Shown here: positions 1 to 8,088 of the stretch, in pieces
Layout: every line of letters begins with the position of its first letter
How positions within the stretch are numbered: position 1 is the stretch's first letter
Assembly: GCF_001937665.1 (NCBI RefSeq)
Contig: NZ_MSKL01000023.1
Location: 10,887 to 67,009, forward strand
Direction of reading: 5' to 3'
Origin: Actinomyces oris
GTDB taxonomy: Bacteria; Actinomycetota; Actinomycetes; Actinomycetales; Actinomycetaceae
DNA: 56,123 bases
The notes under the pieces: model-generated
The model's input: only the letters and a program-made list of their open reading frames with translations
Database searches by the model: none
Told to the model about the DNA's origin: nothing
Made by a program: the position numbers and the translations under genes

Positions 1-612
1 GTCGTCGAGGACATCCTCGACTTCGTTGAAGGGGCGCCGGGCGTCACCGTCTTCACCACCGGGCTGGACGAGGACCTGCTCGTCTACGACACGATCGGCT
101 CCGGCTCGGAGCTGCTGACCCTGTTCCGGCCGGCCACTCGGCGAGAGCTGGACGGGCGCGAGTTCATCGGTGTGCCGATGCGCTTCACCGACCCGGAGAT
201 GGCCGCGCGCACCGAGACCTACCTGCACCGGCGCTGGGAGGGGCAGGCGGTGGGCTTCCGCAACCAGGACTTCATCGACGTCGTGCCCGCCTCGGCCTCC
301 AAGGGGGCGGGTCTCAGGCAGCTGGTGGCGAGCCTTGCTGAGCCGCCCGCCCCGGAGACGTCCGGCGATGCCGGGGAGGCTGGAGAGGTCCCGGCCGGTG
401 GCTCGGTGGGGCTCGGCGTCGGCTCGTGCTCGCCGGAGCCCATGGAGACCTGGTCGATCGGGGACTCCTGGAATGACATCTCCATGCACCAGGCCGCCGA
501 CCACTCCTACGCCCTGCCCTGGTCGCCGCCGGAGGTGGTGGCCCAGTGCGATGGCACGGTCTCCAGCCTCGCCGACCTCATCGACTCCCTCATGGGGCGA
601 CCGACGATCTAG
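1..612 (+). CDS. HAD-superfamily (Cof-type) phosphatase, 5' truncated by window edge
   Basis: An open frame enters at base 1 and ends at a TAG at 610-612, so only the C-terminal 203 residues are seen. The lysine motif SKGAGL and the acidic motif GDSWNDISM are HAD motifs III and IV of Cof-type sugar or nucleotide phosphatases. The nucleophile motif DxDGT must lie upstream of the window. A Gly/Pro/Glu-rich insertion sits between motifs III and IV. The next gene is a paralogue with the same GDSWNDISM motif, so this is a tandem HAD pair. The substrate cannot be told from sequence. Confidence 0.85.
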   Translation, partial: VVEDILDFVEGAPGVTVFTTGLDEDLLVYDTIGSGSELLTLFRPATRRELDGREFIGVPMRFTDPEMAARTETYLHRRWEGQAVGFRNQDFIDVVPASASKGAGLRQLVASLAEPPAPETSGDAGEAGEVPAGGSVGLGVGSCSPEPMETWSIGDSWNDISMHQAADHSYALPWSPPEVVAQCDGTVSSLADLIDSLMGRPTI

Positions 613-616
613 GCCC

Positions 617-682
617 ACACTTCGACAGAATCTTCACAAATGACGCGGCTCCGGGTCGTGTATGAAGATTCTGTCGAAGTGT
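617..682. repeat. Nested intergenic palindrome, family A copy 1
   Basis: Two 20-bp arms (617-636 and 663-682) are perfect inverted repeats. The conserved arm reads CACTTCGACAGAATCTTCA. They flank a GC-rich centre that is itself partly self-complementary. The same unit recurs at 1641-1704 and, degenerate, at 41988-42049. It lies between the two HAD genes. Confidence 0.9.
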
Positions 683-730
683 TGAGGCATCGATGTACCG
701 ACGCGCGGGGCGGGCTCGGGAAGCGCGAGC

Positions 731-736
731 TATGCT
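731..736 (+). promoter_or_regulatory. -10 box TATGCT for a leaderless HAD gene
   Basis: TATGCT ends 7 nt before the ATG at 744 and no ribosome binding site precedes that ATG. This is the actinobacterial leaderless arrangement, with transcription starting at the A of the start codon, and it decides the start of the next gene. Inferred from spacing only. Confidence 0.55.
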
Positions 737-743
737 CGCCGGC

Positions 744-1547
744 ATGCGTCTGCTCGCCACGGATCTTGACGGCACCCTCGTCTTCCACCACGTCGTCGGG
801 CAGGCCGACGCCGAGGCCCTCGTGCGCTGGCGCGAGGCCGGCAACCTCCTGGTTCTGGCCACGGGGCGTTCGGTGCGGCTGGTGCAGCACGCCGTCGAGG
901 TGGCCCGGGCCTCGACGTCCATCGGCCTGGACTACGACTACGCCGTGTGCGCCACGGGCACGACCGTCATCGACGCGGCCGGTCAGGTGCATCGCACCCG
1001 GATGCTTGAGGCCGATCAGGTGCGGGAGGTGGTCCGGGCGATCGGCGACATCGCTCAGGCCCCCGTCTCCGTGTTCGCCTCAACCCTCGAGCGCGACTAC
1101 GTGCTGGATGACCCGATCGGCCTGTCCACTGACCAGCGCACGCCGCCCGACCGCTTCACCGCGGCGCCCCTGTCGCAGGTCGCGGGCCTGGGGATCACCT
1201 CGATGCCGCTGTACATCCCCGATGCCCGGGCCGCCGCGGCGCTGGTCCGCGGCCTGGAGGAGGCCGTCGACGGCATCAGCTGCACCCGCTCGACCGGCTT
1301 CGTGGACGTCACGGCGGCGGGGGAGTCCAAGGGGACGGGCCTGGGCCGGCTCGCCGCGCTCCTGGCCGATCAGGGCGAGGAGATCAGTGAGGTGGCCGCC
1401 GTGGGCGACTCCTGGAACGACATCTCGATGTTCGAGCGGGCCGATGTTCCCTGCGCGATGGTCGGCGCCCCGGGCGACGTCGTCGAGGCCACCGGTGGGC
1501 GCACCACCCCGAGCGTGGCCGCCTTCATCGACGCCCTCCTGGCCTGA
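744..1547 (+). CDS. HAD-superfamily Cof-type hydrolase
   Basis: A 267-residue cytosolic phosphatase of the Cof/HAD-IIB type. The protein starts MRLLATDLDGTL, which holds the nucleophile motif DxDGT at once. The lysine motif SKGTGL and metal motif GDSWNDISM follow near the C terminus. Length fits the family (about 260-280 residues). Start 744 was chosen over 732 or 693 because the protein then begins at the catalytic strand and a TATGCT box sits 7 nt upstream. It is a paralogue of the truncated gene before it. Family known; substrate (sugar phosphate or similar) unknown. Confidence 0.9.
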   Translation: MRLLATDLDGTLVFHHVVGQADAEALVRWREAGNLLVLATGRSVRLVQHAVEVARASTSIGLDYDYAVCATGTTVIDAAGQVHRTRMLEADQVREVVRAIGDIAQAPVSVFASTLERDYVLDDPIGLSTDQRTPPDRFTAAPLSQVAGLGITSMPLYIPDARAAAALVRGLEEAVDGISCTRSTGFVDVTAAGESKGTGLGRLAALLADQGEEISEVAAVGDSWNDISMFERADVPCAMVGAPGDVVEATGGRTTPSVAAFIDALLA

Positions 1548-1559
1548 AGGCACGCGGAC

Positions 1560-1611
1560 GGTGGGTGCGCACCCCGCAGGCTGCTTCCGACCGGCTGCCT
1601 GCGCACCCACC
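1560..1611 (+). terminator. Hairpin after the HAD gene
   Basis: GGTGGGTGCGCA (1560-1571) and TGCGCACCCACC (1600-1611) form a perfect 12-bp stem 13 bp after the stop codon. There is no T-run and the loop is long, so terminator function is likely but not certain. Confidence 0.55.
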
Positions 1612-1640
1612 ACGTCGGCACACCCGCCACCTCGCGCTCG

Positions 1641-1704
1641 CACTTCGACAGAATCTTCACAAGCGACGCGGCTCCGCGTCATGTATGAAGATTCTGTCGA
1701 AGTG
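1641..1704. repeat. Nested intergenic palindrome, family A copy 2
   Basis: Arms 1641-1659 and 1686-1704 are a perfect 19-bp inverted repeat identical to copy 1. The centre contains a second perfect stem, GACGCG (1665-1670) with CGCGTC (1675-1680). It lies between converging genes (HAD on plus, GNAT on minus). Confidence 0.9.
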
Positions 1705-1778
1705 ATGTGGCGATGGTGGAGAGGAGGCGGTGAGGAGGCCGCGGGGGAGTGCTGCTCAGCGGGGGCGTGCCTGGCTGC

Positions 1779-2225
1779 TCAGACCTGGGCGTAGCGGTAG
1801 ACGTTGGTCTCCCGCAGCTCGAAGCCGGAGCGGCGGTAGAGGCGGTTGGCGGCCTCGCGCGAGGGGCGTGAGGTGAGGTCGACGGTGCGCGCCCCCATCT
1901 TGCCGGCGTACTCGACGGCGGCCTCCACAAGGGCCTGCCCGGCACCCTGACCGCGGGCCTCGCCGTCGACGACGACGTCCTCCACCCAGGCGCGCAGGCC
2001 CGTGGGGATCGTGAAGGTCGCCAGGGTGAGCATGCCCAGGATCGGGGCGCTCTGGCCGGCTTCGGCCTCGGGGCGGAAGACGAAGAGGAATACCCCCTCC
2101 TGAGCGATGAAGGCCTCGCACTGCTCGGCGCTCAGCGCCGGGGCGCTGCGGGAGAGCTGCGGGATGAGGCGCTCCATGGCCTCGACGATCTCCGGGCTGG
2201 AGGTGGTGACGAGCTCAACGGTCAT
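1779..2225 (-). CDS. GNAT-family N-acetyltransferase
   Basis: A 148-residue protein of typical GNAT length. The acetyl-CoA pyrophosphate loop is visible as RGQGAGQALVEAAVEYA (about residues 91-107), after a strand reading WVEDVVVDGEA. The C-terminal ANRLYRRSGFE is the usual NLYxxxGF tail. An AGGAG site lies about 8 nt before the ATG. It follows the serpin gene on the same strand with a 166-bp gap, so it may be its own unit. Acceptor substrate unknown. Confidence 0.88.
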   Translation of the reverse strand: MTVELVTTSSPEIVEAMERLIPQLSRSAPALSAEQCEAFIAQEGVFLFVFRPEAEAGQSAPILGMLTLATFTIPTGLRAWVEDVVVDGEARGQGAGQALVEAAVEYAGKMGARTVDLTSRPSREAANRLYRRSGFELRETNVYRYAQV

Positions 2226-2391
2226 GAGGAGTTCTCCTGCTGGTTGGAAAGAGGCTGCGGGCCGAGCGGGCGGATCCCGCGACGGTTCTGTCAGCCCCGG
2301 AGCCTACCGCCTGGATGCGCTCCGGGCGGCGAGACGTCCCACCGACCGGAAGAATCCACCGGTGCACCCCGGTCGGCAGAAGGCGGCCCGG

Positions 2392-3765
2392 TCAGGCCGA
2401 GGCGCTGGCCGAGGCGCCGACCGTCTTGAGGGTGGGATCCATGACGGCGGCCTCCAGCAGTGCGGTGCCGCTGGTCAGGTCCCGCAGCCGCAGCACATAG
2501 GGGTGGTCCACCGTGAACTCGATCGGCTTGATCTGCTCCGCCGGTGCCGCCATCTCCACTGCTGCGCCCTCGCTCAGAGCGGCCGCGACCGTGCCCTCCT
2601 CGTCCAGGACGAGGCGTATCTGCTGGACGACCTGGGTCAGTGCGAGTTCGGGCGCGATCCGGTCCAGGCCCTCGGGCTTGAGCCCCTGCTCCATGAGGAA
2701 CGTGAGGAGCTCCTTGGGCTGGGAGGTGAGGTCCAGCTTGGGCAGGGACACCAGCACCTCGCGGGTCTGCGCGGCGTCCAGGGCCTTGGAGGCCTCCGCC
2801 CACGTTCCGGCACCCATGGCGCCGGGCAGGGTGCCGGCGTCGGGCAGGACGACGTCGAGGGCGAGGTCGGAGTCCCTGCCGTCCTCGCCGCTGGCGTAGT
2901 TCAGGCGCACCGCCGCCCACCCCTTCCCGGTGGCGTAGGGGATGTTGTGCTTGCCGTTCATGAGGTCGGCCTTGACGGTCTTGCCCCCGGCGAGTGTGAA
3001 GTCCTCCTGCTCGGTGCCCTCGGCCTTGAAGGGGGAGTCCCACTGGGCCGCGAAGAGCAGTGCGTTCTGCACCACCAGGCGGGTGTCCTGGGTGACCTTG
3101 ATGCCACTGCTCGGGATGAGGCCGGCCGTGTTGCGCGAGGCCCAGCTGTCGAGGTTCTCCTTCATGGAGCCCACGCCGACCTGCTCGATCTCGGCGGAGA
3201 ACCAGTGCAGCACCGTGTCGAGGTAGGCCTGCTCGACCTTGAACTTCTTCTCGTCGGCGATGAGGACGTGGTTGGCCAGGTGAACGAGCGGCTTGGCCGG
3301 GATCTTGTCCGGGTCGAAGCCCTTGAGGTCGCCGTCGTGGCGGTTCAGGGAGTTCTGGATGGCAGACCAGGCCCGGTCACGGTCCTCACCCGAGAGCCCC
3401 AGGAGCGCGTCAAATCCCTGGGCCTTGGCGTCGCCTGCGCCGTCGGCCAGGATCGCCAGGAGGAGGGCGAGACTGAGCGGGGAGGCCATCGCCGTCGTCT
3501 CGGGGTCGGCCTTGAGGTAGTGGGTCAGGAGCTTGCCCCCGAGCTGGTCACAGGCGGCGGCCGCGCCAGTCACCTGGGACGGGACGTCGGAGGGATGGAC
3601 CGTCTCATGGGTGACCTTGGAGGTCAGCTGATTGCCCGATGCCAAGGAGCAGCCGCCCAGCAGTGCCACTGCTGCGGGAACCAGGGCGCCCAGTGCCAGC
3701 AGCTGGCGGCGGGTCGGGCCGCAGTGGTCGGAGGCGGAGAGTCTCATGGGGTCAGGCGGGGTCAT
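2392..3765 (-). CDS. Serpin-family serine protease inhibitor, lipoprotein
   Basis: A 457-residue serpin. The N terminus carries a twin-arginine-like RRQ, a hydrophobic stretch and a lipobox LLGGC, so it is predicted to be exported and lipid-anchored. The serpin body includes NALLFAAQWDSPF. The hinge EEGTVAAAL, with small residues at P12-P9, is the inhibitory type. The C-terminal signature is FTVDHPYVLRLRD. Counting from the hinge puts Met (in VEMAAP) at P1; counting back from the C-terminal Phe puts P1 three residues later, so the cleavage site lies within MAAP. A TAACCT box 6 nt before the ATG suggests leaderless transcription. Target protease unknown. Confidence 0.9.
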   Translation of the reverse strand: MTPPDPMRLSASDHCGPTRRQLLALGALVPAAVALLGGCSLASGNQLTSKVTHETVHPSDVPSQVTGAAAACDQLGGKLLTHYLKADPETTAMASPLSLALLLAILADGAGDAKAQGFDALLGLSGEDRDRAWSAIQNSLNRHDGDLKGFDPDKIPAKPLVHLANHVLIADEKKFKVEQAYLDTVLHWFSAEIEQVGVGSMKENLDSWASRNTAGLIPSSGIKVTQDTRLVVQNALLFAAQWDSPFKAEGTEQEDFTLAGGKTVKADLMNGKHNIPYATGKGWAAVRLNYASGEDGRDSDLALDVVLPDAGTLPGAMGAGTWAEASKALDAAQTREVLVSLPKLDLTSQPKELLTFLMEQGLKPEGLDRIAPELALTQVVQQIRLVLDEEGTVAAALSEGAAVEMAAPAEQIKPIEFTVDHPYVLRLRDLTSGTALLEAAVMDPTLKTVGASASASA

Positions 3766-3771
3766 GAAGCC

Positions 3772-3777
3772 AGGTTA
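3772..3777 (-). promoter_or_regulatory. -10 box TAACCT for leaderless serpin gene
   Basis: On the minus strand TAACCT ends 6 nt before the ATG at 3765, and no Shine-Dalgarno sequence is visible in the gap. Inferred from spacing. Confidence 0.45.
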
Positions 3778-4030
3778 GGGAGCCCGCCTGGACCTGTCAG
3801 GGCCTTGGTGCGGTTCCATCATGGGGAGTCATCCCCGGGCGGCTGCCGGCGGGCCCGCTCAGGCGTCCGTCCACGACTGCTCGATCGGCAGAAAACGGCC
3901 CGATCCGGTCTCGCTCACTGTGACGCGTCCTCCCGCCGGGATCGGCGGCCTCGAAGGCCGGTCAAGAGTAGGCTTCCGACCAAGGTCCCACAACGCCCCG
4001 CAGCCGCTGCAGCCCCAAGGAAGGTCACTC

Positions 4031-5395
4031 ATGGTCGAGTCCGCAGCTCCCGTCGAGCACGTCTTCGCCGCCGACGAGCTCTTCTTCTCCACCACGGACT
4101 CCCACGGGCGCATCCGCCGCGCCAACTCCACCTTCATGCGCCTGTCCGGCTACCCGCGCGGCGCCCTGGTGGGGCGGGCCCACAACGTGGTGCGGCACGC
4201 GGACATGCCCGCCGGCCTGTTCCGATCCATCTGGGACGCCATCGAGGCGGGCCGGGCCGCCAGCGCCTACATCACCAACCGCTCCTCCGACGACGGCCAC
4301 TACCGCGTCTTCGCCACGATCGTCCCCTCCGGCTCCGGCTACCTGTCCGTGCGCACCCTGCCGATGCTCACCGACCTGCGCGACGACGTCGAGGCCGCCT
4401 ACGCCCGGGTCCGTGACGTCGAGGAGGCCTCCGCCGCGGCCGGCTCCACCCGCCGGGAGGTGGCCGCCGCAGGGCAGGCCGCCTTCCAGGCCGAGCTGCA
4501 GGCCCTGGGGTACGCCGACGCCATCGACTTCACCCGCCGGGTGCTGGTCGCCGAGGTCGGCGAGCTGCTCGCCCACGGCGTCGGCATCCCCGACAGCCCG
4601 CAGGCCGACGGCCCCGTGGCCCGGATCCTGGACGCCATGAGCCGGATCGAGGCCGAGACCGCCGGGCTCGTCGGCATCCTCCAGGAGGGGCAGCGGCTCG
4701 TCGACCTCCTGGGCAAGCGGGCCGGCGAGATCGAGGCCCTCTCGGCCCGTCTGGGCGCGCTGCGCGAGGCCATGCGGGCCGTCGGCGCCGACGTCGAGGT
4801 CCTGGGGCACGGCGAGCAGGCCGACGACGTCGCCGCGCGCTGCCAGCAGGTCGACGCCCTGGTCCTGGAGTGCTCCGAGCAGCTCCACCCGCTGAGCAGC
4901 CAGATCGAGGCGCTGCGCGGCGACCTGGACTCGGTGAGCTTCCGCATCGCCCTGGCGCGCCTGCACAACCTGGCCGCCGGGATCTTCGCCGTCCAGATCA
5001 TCGAGGGCCAGGACGAGGTCGACGCCAACGACGCCGTCGGCAGCCTCACCGAGCTGTGCTCGGCGCTGAGCGACGGCGCCGACAACCTGACCCAGCGCGT
5101 CGGCTTGCTCGACGCGCGCCGCGAGCTGGTGGGCGGCGAGCTGGATGTCGTGGCCGAGGACCTCGGCGTCCTCCAGGGCCCGATCCTCGAGCTCATCGAG
5201 GCGGCCGCGGCCGCCGGCGCCGGACAGGCCGACTCCGTGACCACCGCGCGCACCCTGGCCGGACAGGGCTTCGCCGAGGCCCGGGATCTGGCCGACCTGG
5301 CCGTGCGCGTGCGCGACCTCGAGGTCCCCTTCGAGGCGGAGGCCATCAACAGCGCCCTGGCCGACGTGCGTACCGCCCTGGCCGAGCTCGAGTAG
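4031..5395 (+). CDS. PAS-domain protein with long helical C-terminal region
   Basis: A 454-residue cytosolic protein. Residues about 10-115 form a PAS domain of the Aer/bacterial chemoreceptor type (FFSTTDSHGRIRRANSTFMR, then LVGRAHNVVRHADMPAGLF). The remaining 330 residues are Ala/Glu/Leu-rich and predicted helical, with no kinase, GGDEF or chemoreceptor signalling tip that I can see. There is no membrane segment. The ATG at 4031 has a strong AAGGAAGG site 7 nt upstream, so the longer upstream reading is rejected. Probably a soluble sensor or scaffold; ligand and output unknown. Confidence 0.8.
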   Translation: MVESAAPVEHVFAADELFFSTTDSHGRIRRANSTFMRLSGYPRGALVGRAHNVVRHADMPAGLFRSIWDAIEAGRAASAYITNRSSDDGHYRVFATIVPSGSGYLSVRTLPMLTDLRDDVEAAYARVRDVEEASAAAGSTRREVAAAGQAAFQAELQALGYADAIDFTRRVLVAEVGELLAHGVGIPDSPQADGPVARILDAMSRIEAETAGLVGILQEGQRLVDLLGKRAGEIEALSARLGALREAMRAVGADVEVLGHGEQADDVAARCQQVDALVLECSEQLHPLSSQIEALRGDLDSVSFRIALARLHNLAAGIFAVQIIEGQDEVDANDAVGSLTELCSALSDGADNLTQRVGLLDARRELVGGELDVVAEDLGVLQGPILELIEAAAAAGAGQADSVTTARTLAGQGFAEARDLADLAVRVRDLEVPFEAEAINSALADVRTALAELE

Positions 5396-5400
5396 GGCCT

Positions 5401-6630
5401 TCAGGCCCGCACCAGCTCCACGAGCACCTCGGCGTGCTCGGTGTGCGGGAACATGTCGAACAGGCGGGAGCGCGTCACCCGCATCGAGGGCAGGTGCGTC
5501 AGGTCCGCCGCCAGCGTGCGCGGATTGCAGGAGGAGTAGAGCACCCGCTCCACGCCGGAGGCCTCGATCCTGCCGGCCAGCTGCTCCCCGATCCCGCGTC
5601 GGGGCGGGTTGACCACGAGCAGATCCGGGCGCTGCGCCCAGGCGACGCGCTCCTCAGGGGCGGCCGGGTCCAGGACGCGGGCGTCCCCGGCCTCGAAGCG
5701 CACCAGGGCGGGATCCAGGCCCATGAGGGCGGCCGCCGCACGCGCCCCGTCAATGGCCGAAGCCGAGACCTCCACCCCCAGCACCCGGCGGCCGGGCGCC
5801 GCCAGGGCCAGGGCGAAGCCGCCGACGCCGCAGAACAGGTCCCACACCCGGGCCGGTCCGGCCTCCTCGGCCCAGGTGCGGGCGGTGGCGTAGAGCGCCT
5901 CGGCCACGGCCGTATTGGTCTGGAAGAAGGAGCGGGTGGGCAGGTAGAGGGGCAGCTCGACGCCGTTGCCGCGCCGACCGGGCCGGCCGCCGTGCTCCGG
6001 TGACGGCAGGCTCAGGCGCATGAGGAGACGGTCCTCCTCAGTCAGGACGATCTCCTCGGGCCCCTCGATGACGGCCTGGTGGACGCTTTGGATGTTGACG
6101 GCGGCCACCGCCAGCTGGGGCAGACGCCGGTGCAGGTCAGGCAGGGCGGCACGCAGCAGCTCCAGGTGGTGGTGGGAGCGCAGGACGAAGCGCACCATGA
6201 GGTCGTCGTCGGGCGAGGCGGTCACCAGGACGTACTTGAGCTCGCCGCGGCGCGTGGGCACGTCGTAGGGGCGCAGGCCCAGCTCGGTGATGAGGCCGGC
6301 CAGCACCGGCAGGGCCGCCTCGATGGCAGGCGCGTGCAATGGGCAGGTGCGCAGGTCGACGCCGCACCCGGCGCCGTCGAGGATCCCCAGGGTCGGGTGG
6401 GCGGCGGTCCCTGCCACTGCCATCTTCGCCTTGTTGCGGAAGCCGGTGGGGGCGCTCGCGGCCGGTGCCTGCCACAGGCCGGCCGGGACGTGGTCGGCCA
6501 GGAGGCCGGCGACATGGGACTGCTTGGCGGCCAGCTGGGCGGGCAACGGCAGGGACAGGTGGGGGCAGGAGCGGCAGGTGCCGGCGTCGTGGAGGGCGCA
6601 GGACGCCGCTGGTGCTGCGGTCACCGACAT
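5401..6630 (-). CDS. rlmC: 23S rRNA (uracil-C5)-methyltransferase RlmC
   Basis: A 409-residue SAM-dependent m5U methyltransferase. The N-terminal CALHDAGTCRSC matches the iron-sulfur cysteine cluster of RlmC (E. coli RumB). SAM motif I is WDLFCGVGGF, NPPRRGIG follows, and SSCNPRTLAAD holds the catalytic cysteine. The C terminus FDMFPHTEHAEVL is the family ending. RlmC makes m5U747 in E. coli 23S rRNA. Orthology to RlmC rather than RlmD or TrmA rests on overall similarity along the chain and the short N terminus without a TRAM domain. It converges on the PAS gene with only a 5-bp gap. Confidence 0.9.
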   Translation of the reverse strand: MSVTAAPAASCALHDAGTCRSCPHLSLPLPAQLAAKQSHVAGLLADHVPAGLWQAPAASAPTGFRNKAKMAVAGTAAHPTLGILDGAGCGVDLRTCPLHAPAIEAALPVLAGLITELGLRPYDVPTRRGELKYVLVTASPDDDLMVRFVLRSHHHLELLRAALPDLHRRLPQLAVAAVNIQSVHQAVIEGPEEIVLTEEDRLLMRLSLPSPEHGGRPGRRGNGVELPLYLPTRSFFQTNTAVAEALYATARTWAEEAGPARVWDLFCGVGGFALALAAPGRRVLGVEVSASAIDGARAAAALMGLDPALVRFEAGDARVLDPAAPEERVAWAQRPDLLVVNPPRRGIGEQLAGRIEASGVERVLYSSCNPRTLAADLTHLPSMRVTRSRLFDMFPHTEHAEVLVELVRA

Positions 6631-6716
6631 GTCCCCTCCCGGTGGTGCGCTCGTGGCCGGGCCGTGGGGCAGGTGAGACAGGAGCGGCCAGGCCCCGGAC
6701 GGCTACGGGTGATGAG

Positions 6717-6792
6717 TGGAGCCGCTTGTCGGACTCGAACCGACGACCTGCTGTTTACAAGACAGCTGCTCTACCAACTGAGCTAAAGCGGC
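6717..6792 (-). tRNA. tRNA-Thr (anticodon TGT)
   Basis: The minus strand folds as a 76-nt cloverleaf: acceptor GCCGCTT/AAGCGGC, D-arm AGCTCAGTTGGTAGAGC, anticodon loop CTTGTAA with anticodon TGT, T-arm with GGTTCGAGTCC, and an encoded TCCA end. It reads ACA threonine codons. Confidence 0.97.
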
Positions 6793-6944
6793 GCGCGGCC
6801 GGCCAGGCGGCCGCAGGTGCGTGGGACAGTCTGACACAGACCGCCCCGGGGCGGGAAACCGGGGGAGACGGTACTGCGCCCGGGTCCGCGGGTCCTACGA
6901 GAAGGTCCTTAGGGGCCCGGGATGGGCTCCGGCGCGGATCAGCC

Positions 6945-7847
6945 CTACTGCTGGGTGGGCTGCTGAGTTGCCTGCTGGGTGGGCTGCGCCGTCGCGGTGG
7001 AACCGGTGAGGAGCTCGGTCAGGGAGGTCGGGGTCTGGAGCTTGTTCAGGTCGACCTTCTCCCCCTTGAAGAAGACGGTGGGAGTGCCCTCCAGCTCCCT
7101 GGCCTTGAAGGCCTCGTCGCCGAGCTCCACCCACTTCTTGTACTTGTCGGAGTCGATGGCCGCCTTGAACTTGGCGGAGACCTCCTTGGGGACGTTCACC
7201 TTGGTGGCGGCGGCGACCAGACCCTCCACCGTCATGTTGCTCTGGTCCTTGGTCTGCAAGAACTGGGAGAAGATCTCGAAGGCGGCGTTGTGGAAGCTCA
7301 GGGACTGGGCCGGGGCCTCGTCGAGCACGACGCCCATCGCGTTCATGACCACGCTGGTCCACTCCTGGCCGAGGAGCTTGGTGGGGTGGAGGGCCAGGGT
7401 GATCTTCTTGTCGCTCAGGAGCTGGTTGATCTCCTGGGTGTGGACGCCCTCGAACTGGGCGCAGTGAGAGCAGGAGTAGTCGAAGTAGATGTCCAGGACG
7501 GGGGCCGAGGCGGCGACGGTGTCGAGAGCGGCGCCCTCGCCGTAGGTCCAGGAGGCGTCCGAGAGGACCTGCTTGGGGATACCGTTCTGACTCGCCTTCG
7601 CGGTGGCCAGGCCCTCGTTCGGTGCGGGGAACTTCGAGCCCTTGGGCTTCTTCTTGGCGTCGACGCCGAGGTAGGCCAGGTAGCCGAGCCCGCCGGCCAC
7701 GGCCACGCCCGCGCCTCCGATGAAGCTGCGACGGGCGATCGTGTTGCGGCGCGCGCGGCGGGCCTCTGCCTCGCGCAGCTCCTTGGCCTTGAGGCGCGCG
7801 GCCTCGCGGCGCTGGGCCTTGGTCTGGCGGGGCTGGTTAGTGGACAC
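6945..7847 (-). CDS. DsbA-like thiol-disulfide oxidoreductase, membrane anchored
   Basis: A 300-residue protein. A basic, charged N terminus of about 45 residues precedes one membrane segment (FIGGAGVAVAGGLGYLAYLG). A thioredoxin-fold DsbA domain follows, with active site YSCSHCAQFE (CSHC) after DIYFDYS. The cis-Pro strand is EGTPTVFFKG. It should act outside the membrane in oxidative folding of secreted proteins, as DsbA-type enzymes do in Actinomyces. The last 14 residues are a Q/P/T repeat (QPTQQ units), an unusual tail. The start is a GTG with AAGGAG about 8 nt upstream. Confidence 0.87.
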   Translation of the reverse strand: MSTNQPRQTKAQRREAARLKAKELREAEARRARRNTIARRSFIGGAGVAVAGGLGYLAYLGVDAKKKPKGSKFPAPNEGLATAKASQNGIPKQVLSDASWTYGEGAALDTVAASAPVLDIYFDYSCSHCAQFEGVHTQEINQLLSDKKITLALHPTKLLGQEWTSVVMNAMGVVLDEAPAQSLSFHNAAFEIFSQFLQTKDQSNMTVEGLVAAATKVNVPKEVSAKFKAAIDSDKYKKWVELGDEAFKARELEGTPTVFFKGEKVDLNKLQTPTSLTELLTGSTATAQPTQQATQQPTQQ

Positions 7848-8088
7848 GCGGTGCTCCTTGTGGTGCGGTGACGAGCGGACGACCAGGAAGACGAATGGTC
7901 AATGAGTGACTGCTGTCGTGACGTCATTCTGCCCGAGGATCCTGGAGGAAACCACGCCTGGTGTCTGCCGGTGGCGGATTGTGACGCATCGGTCGTCGTT
8001 GTCCCGGCGCGTGTAGCCGGGGTCGGGCAGAATCGGGGGGAATCAGACCGAGCGGTCCGGGAGTGACCGGTTGGAGGGGATTGTGACC

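Noticed and set aside
640-1794. 384-residue plus-strand frame running through both palindrome copies
   Set aside because: It overlaps the HAD gene in another frame, has an Arg/Pro/Ser-rich product, and its homology-like ends come only from the palindromes.
2107-4416. 769-residue plus-strand open frame antisense to the serpin gene and across the PAS gene start
   Set aside because: It is a GC-rich shadow frame. The minus strand encodes a clear serpin and the PAS gene uses another frame with a proper ribosome site.
6717-6792. tRNA-Thr as an integration site for a genomic island
   Set aside because: No integrase and no repeated tRNA 3' end were found downstream within the window.
8071-8088. TTG 8071 or GTG 8083 as the start of the first immunity-like gene
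   Set aside because: The GGAGGGG site lies between or too close to them and is well spaced only for ATG 8089.
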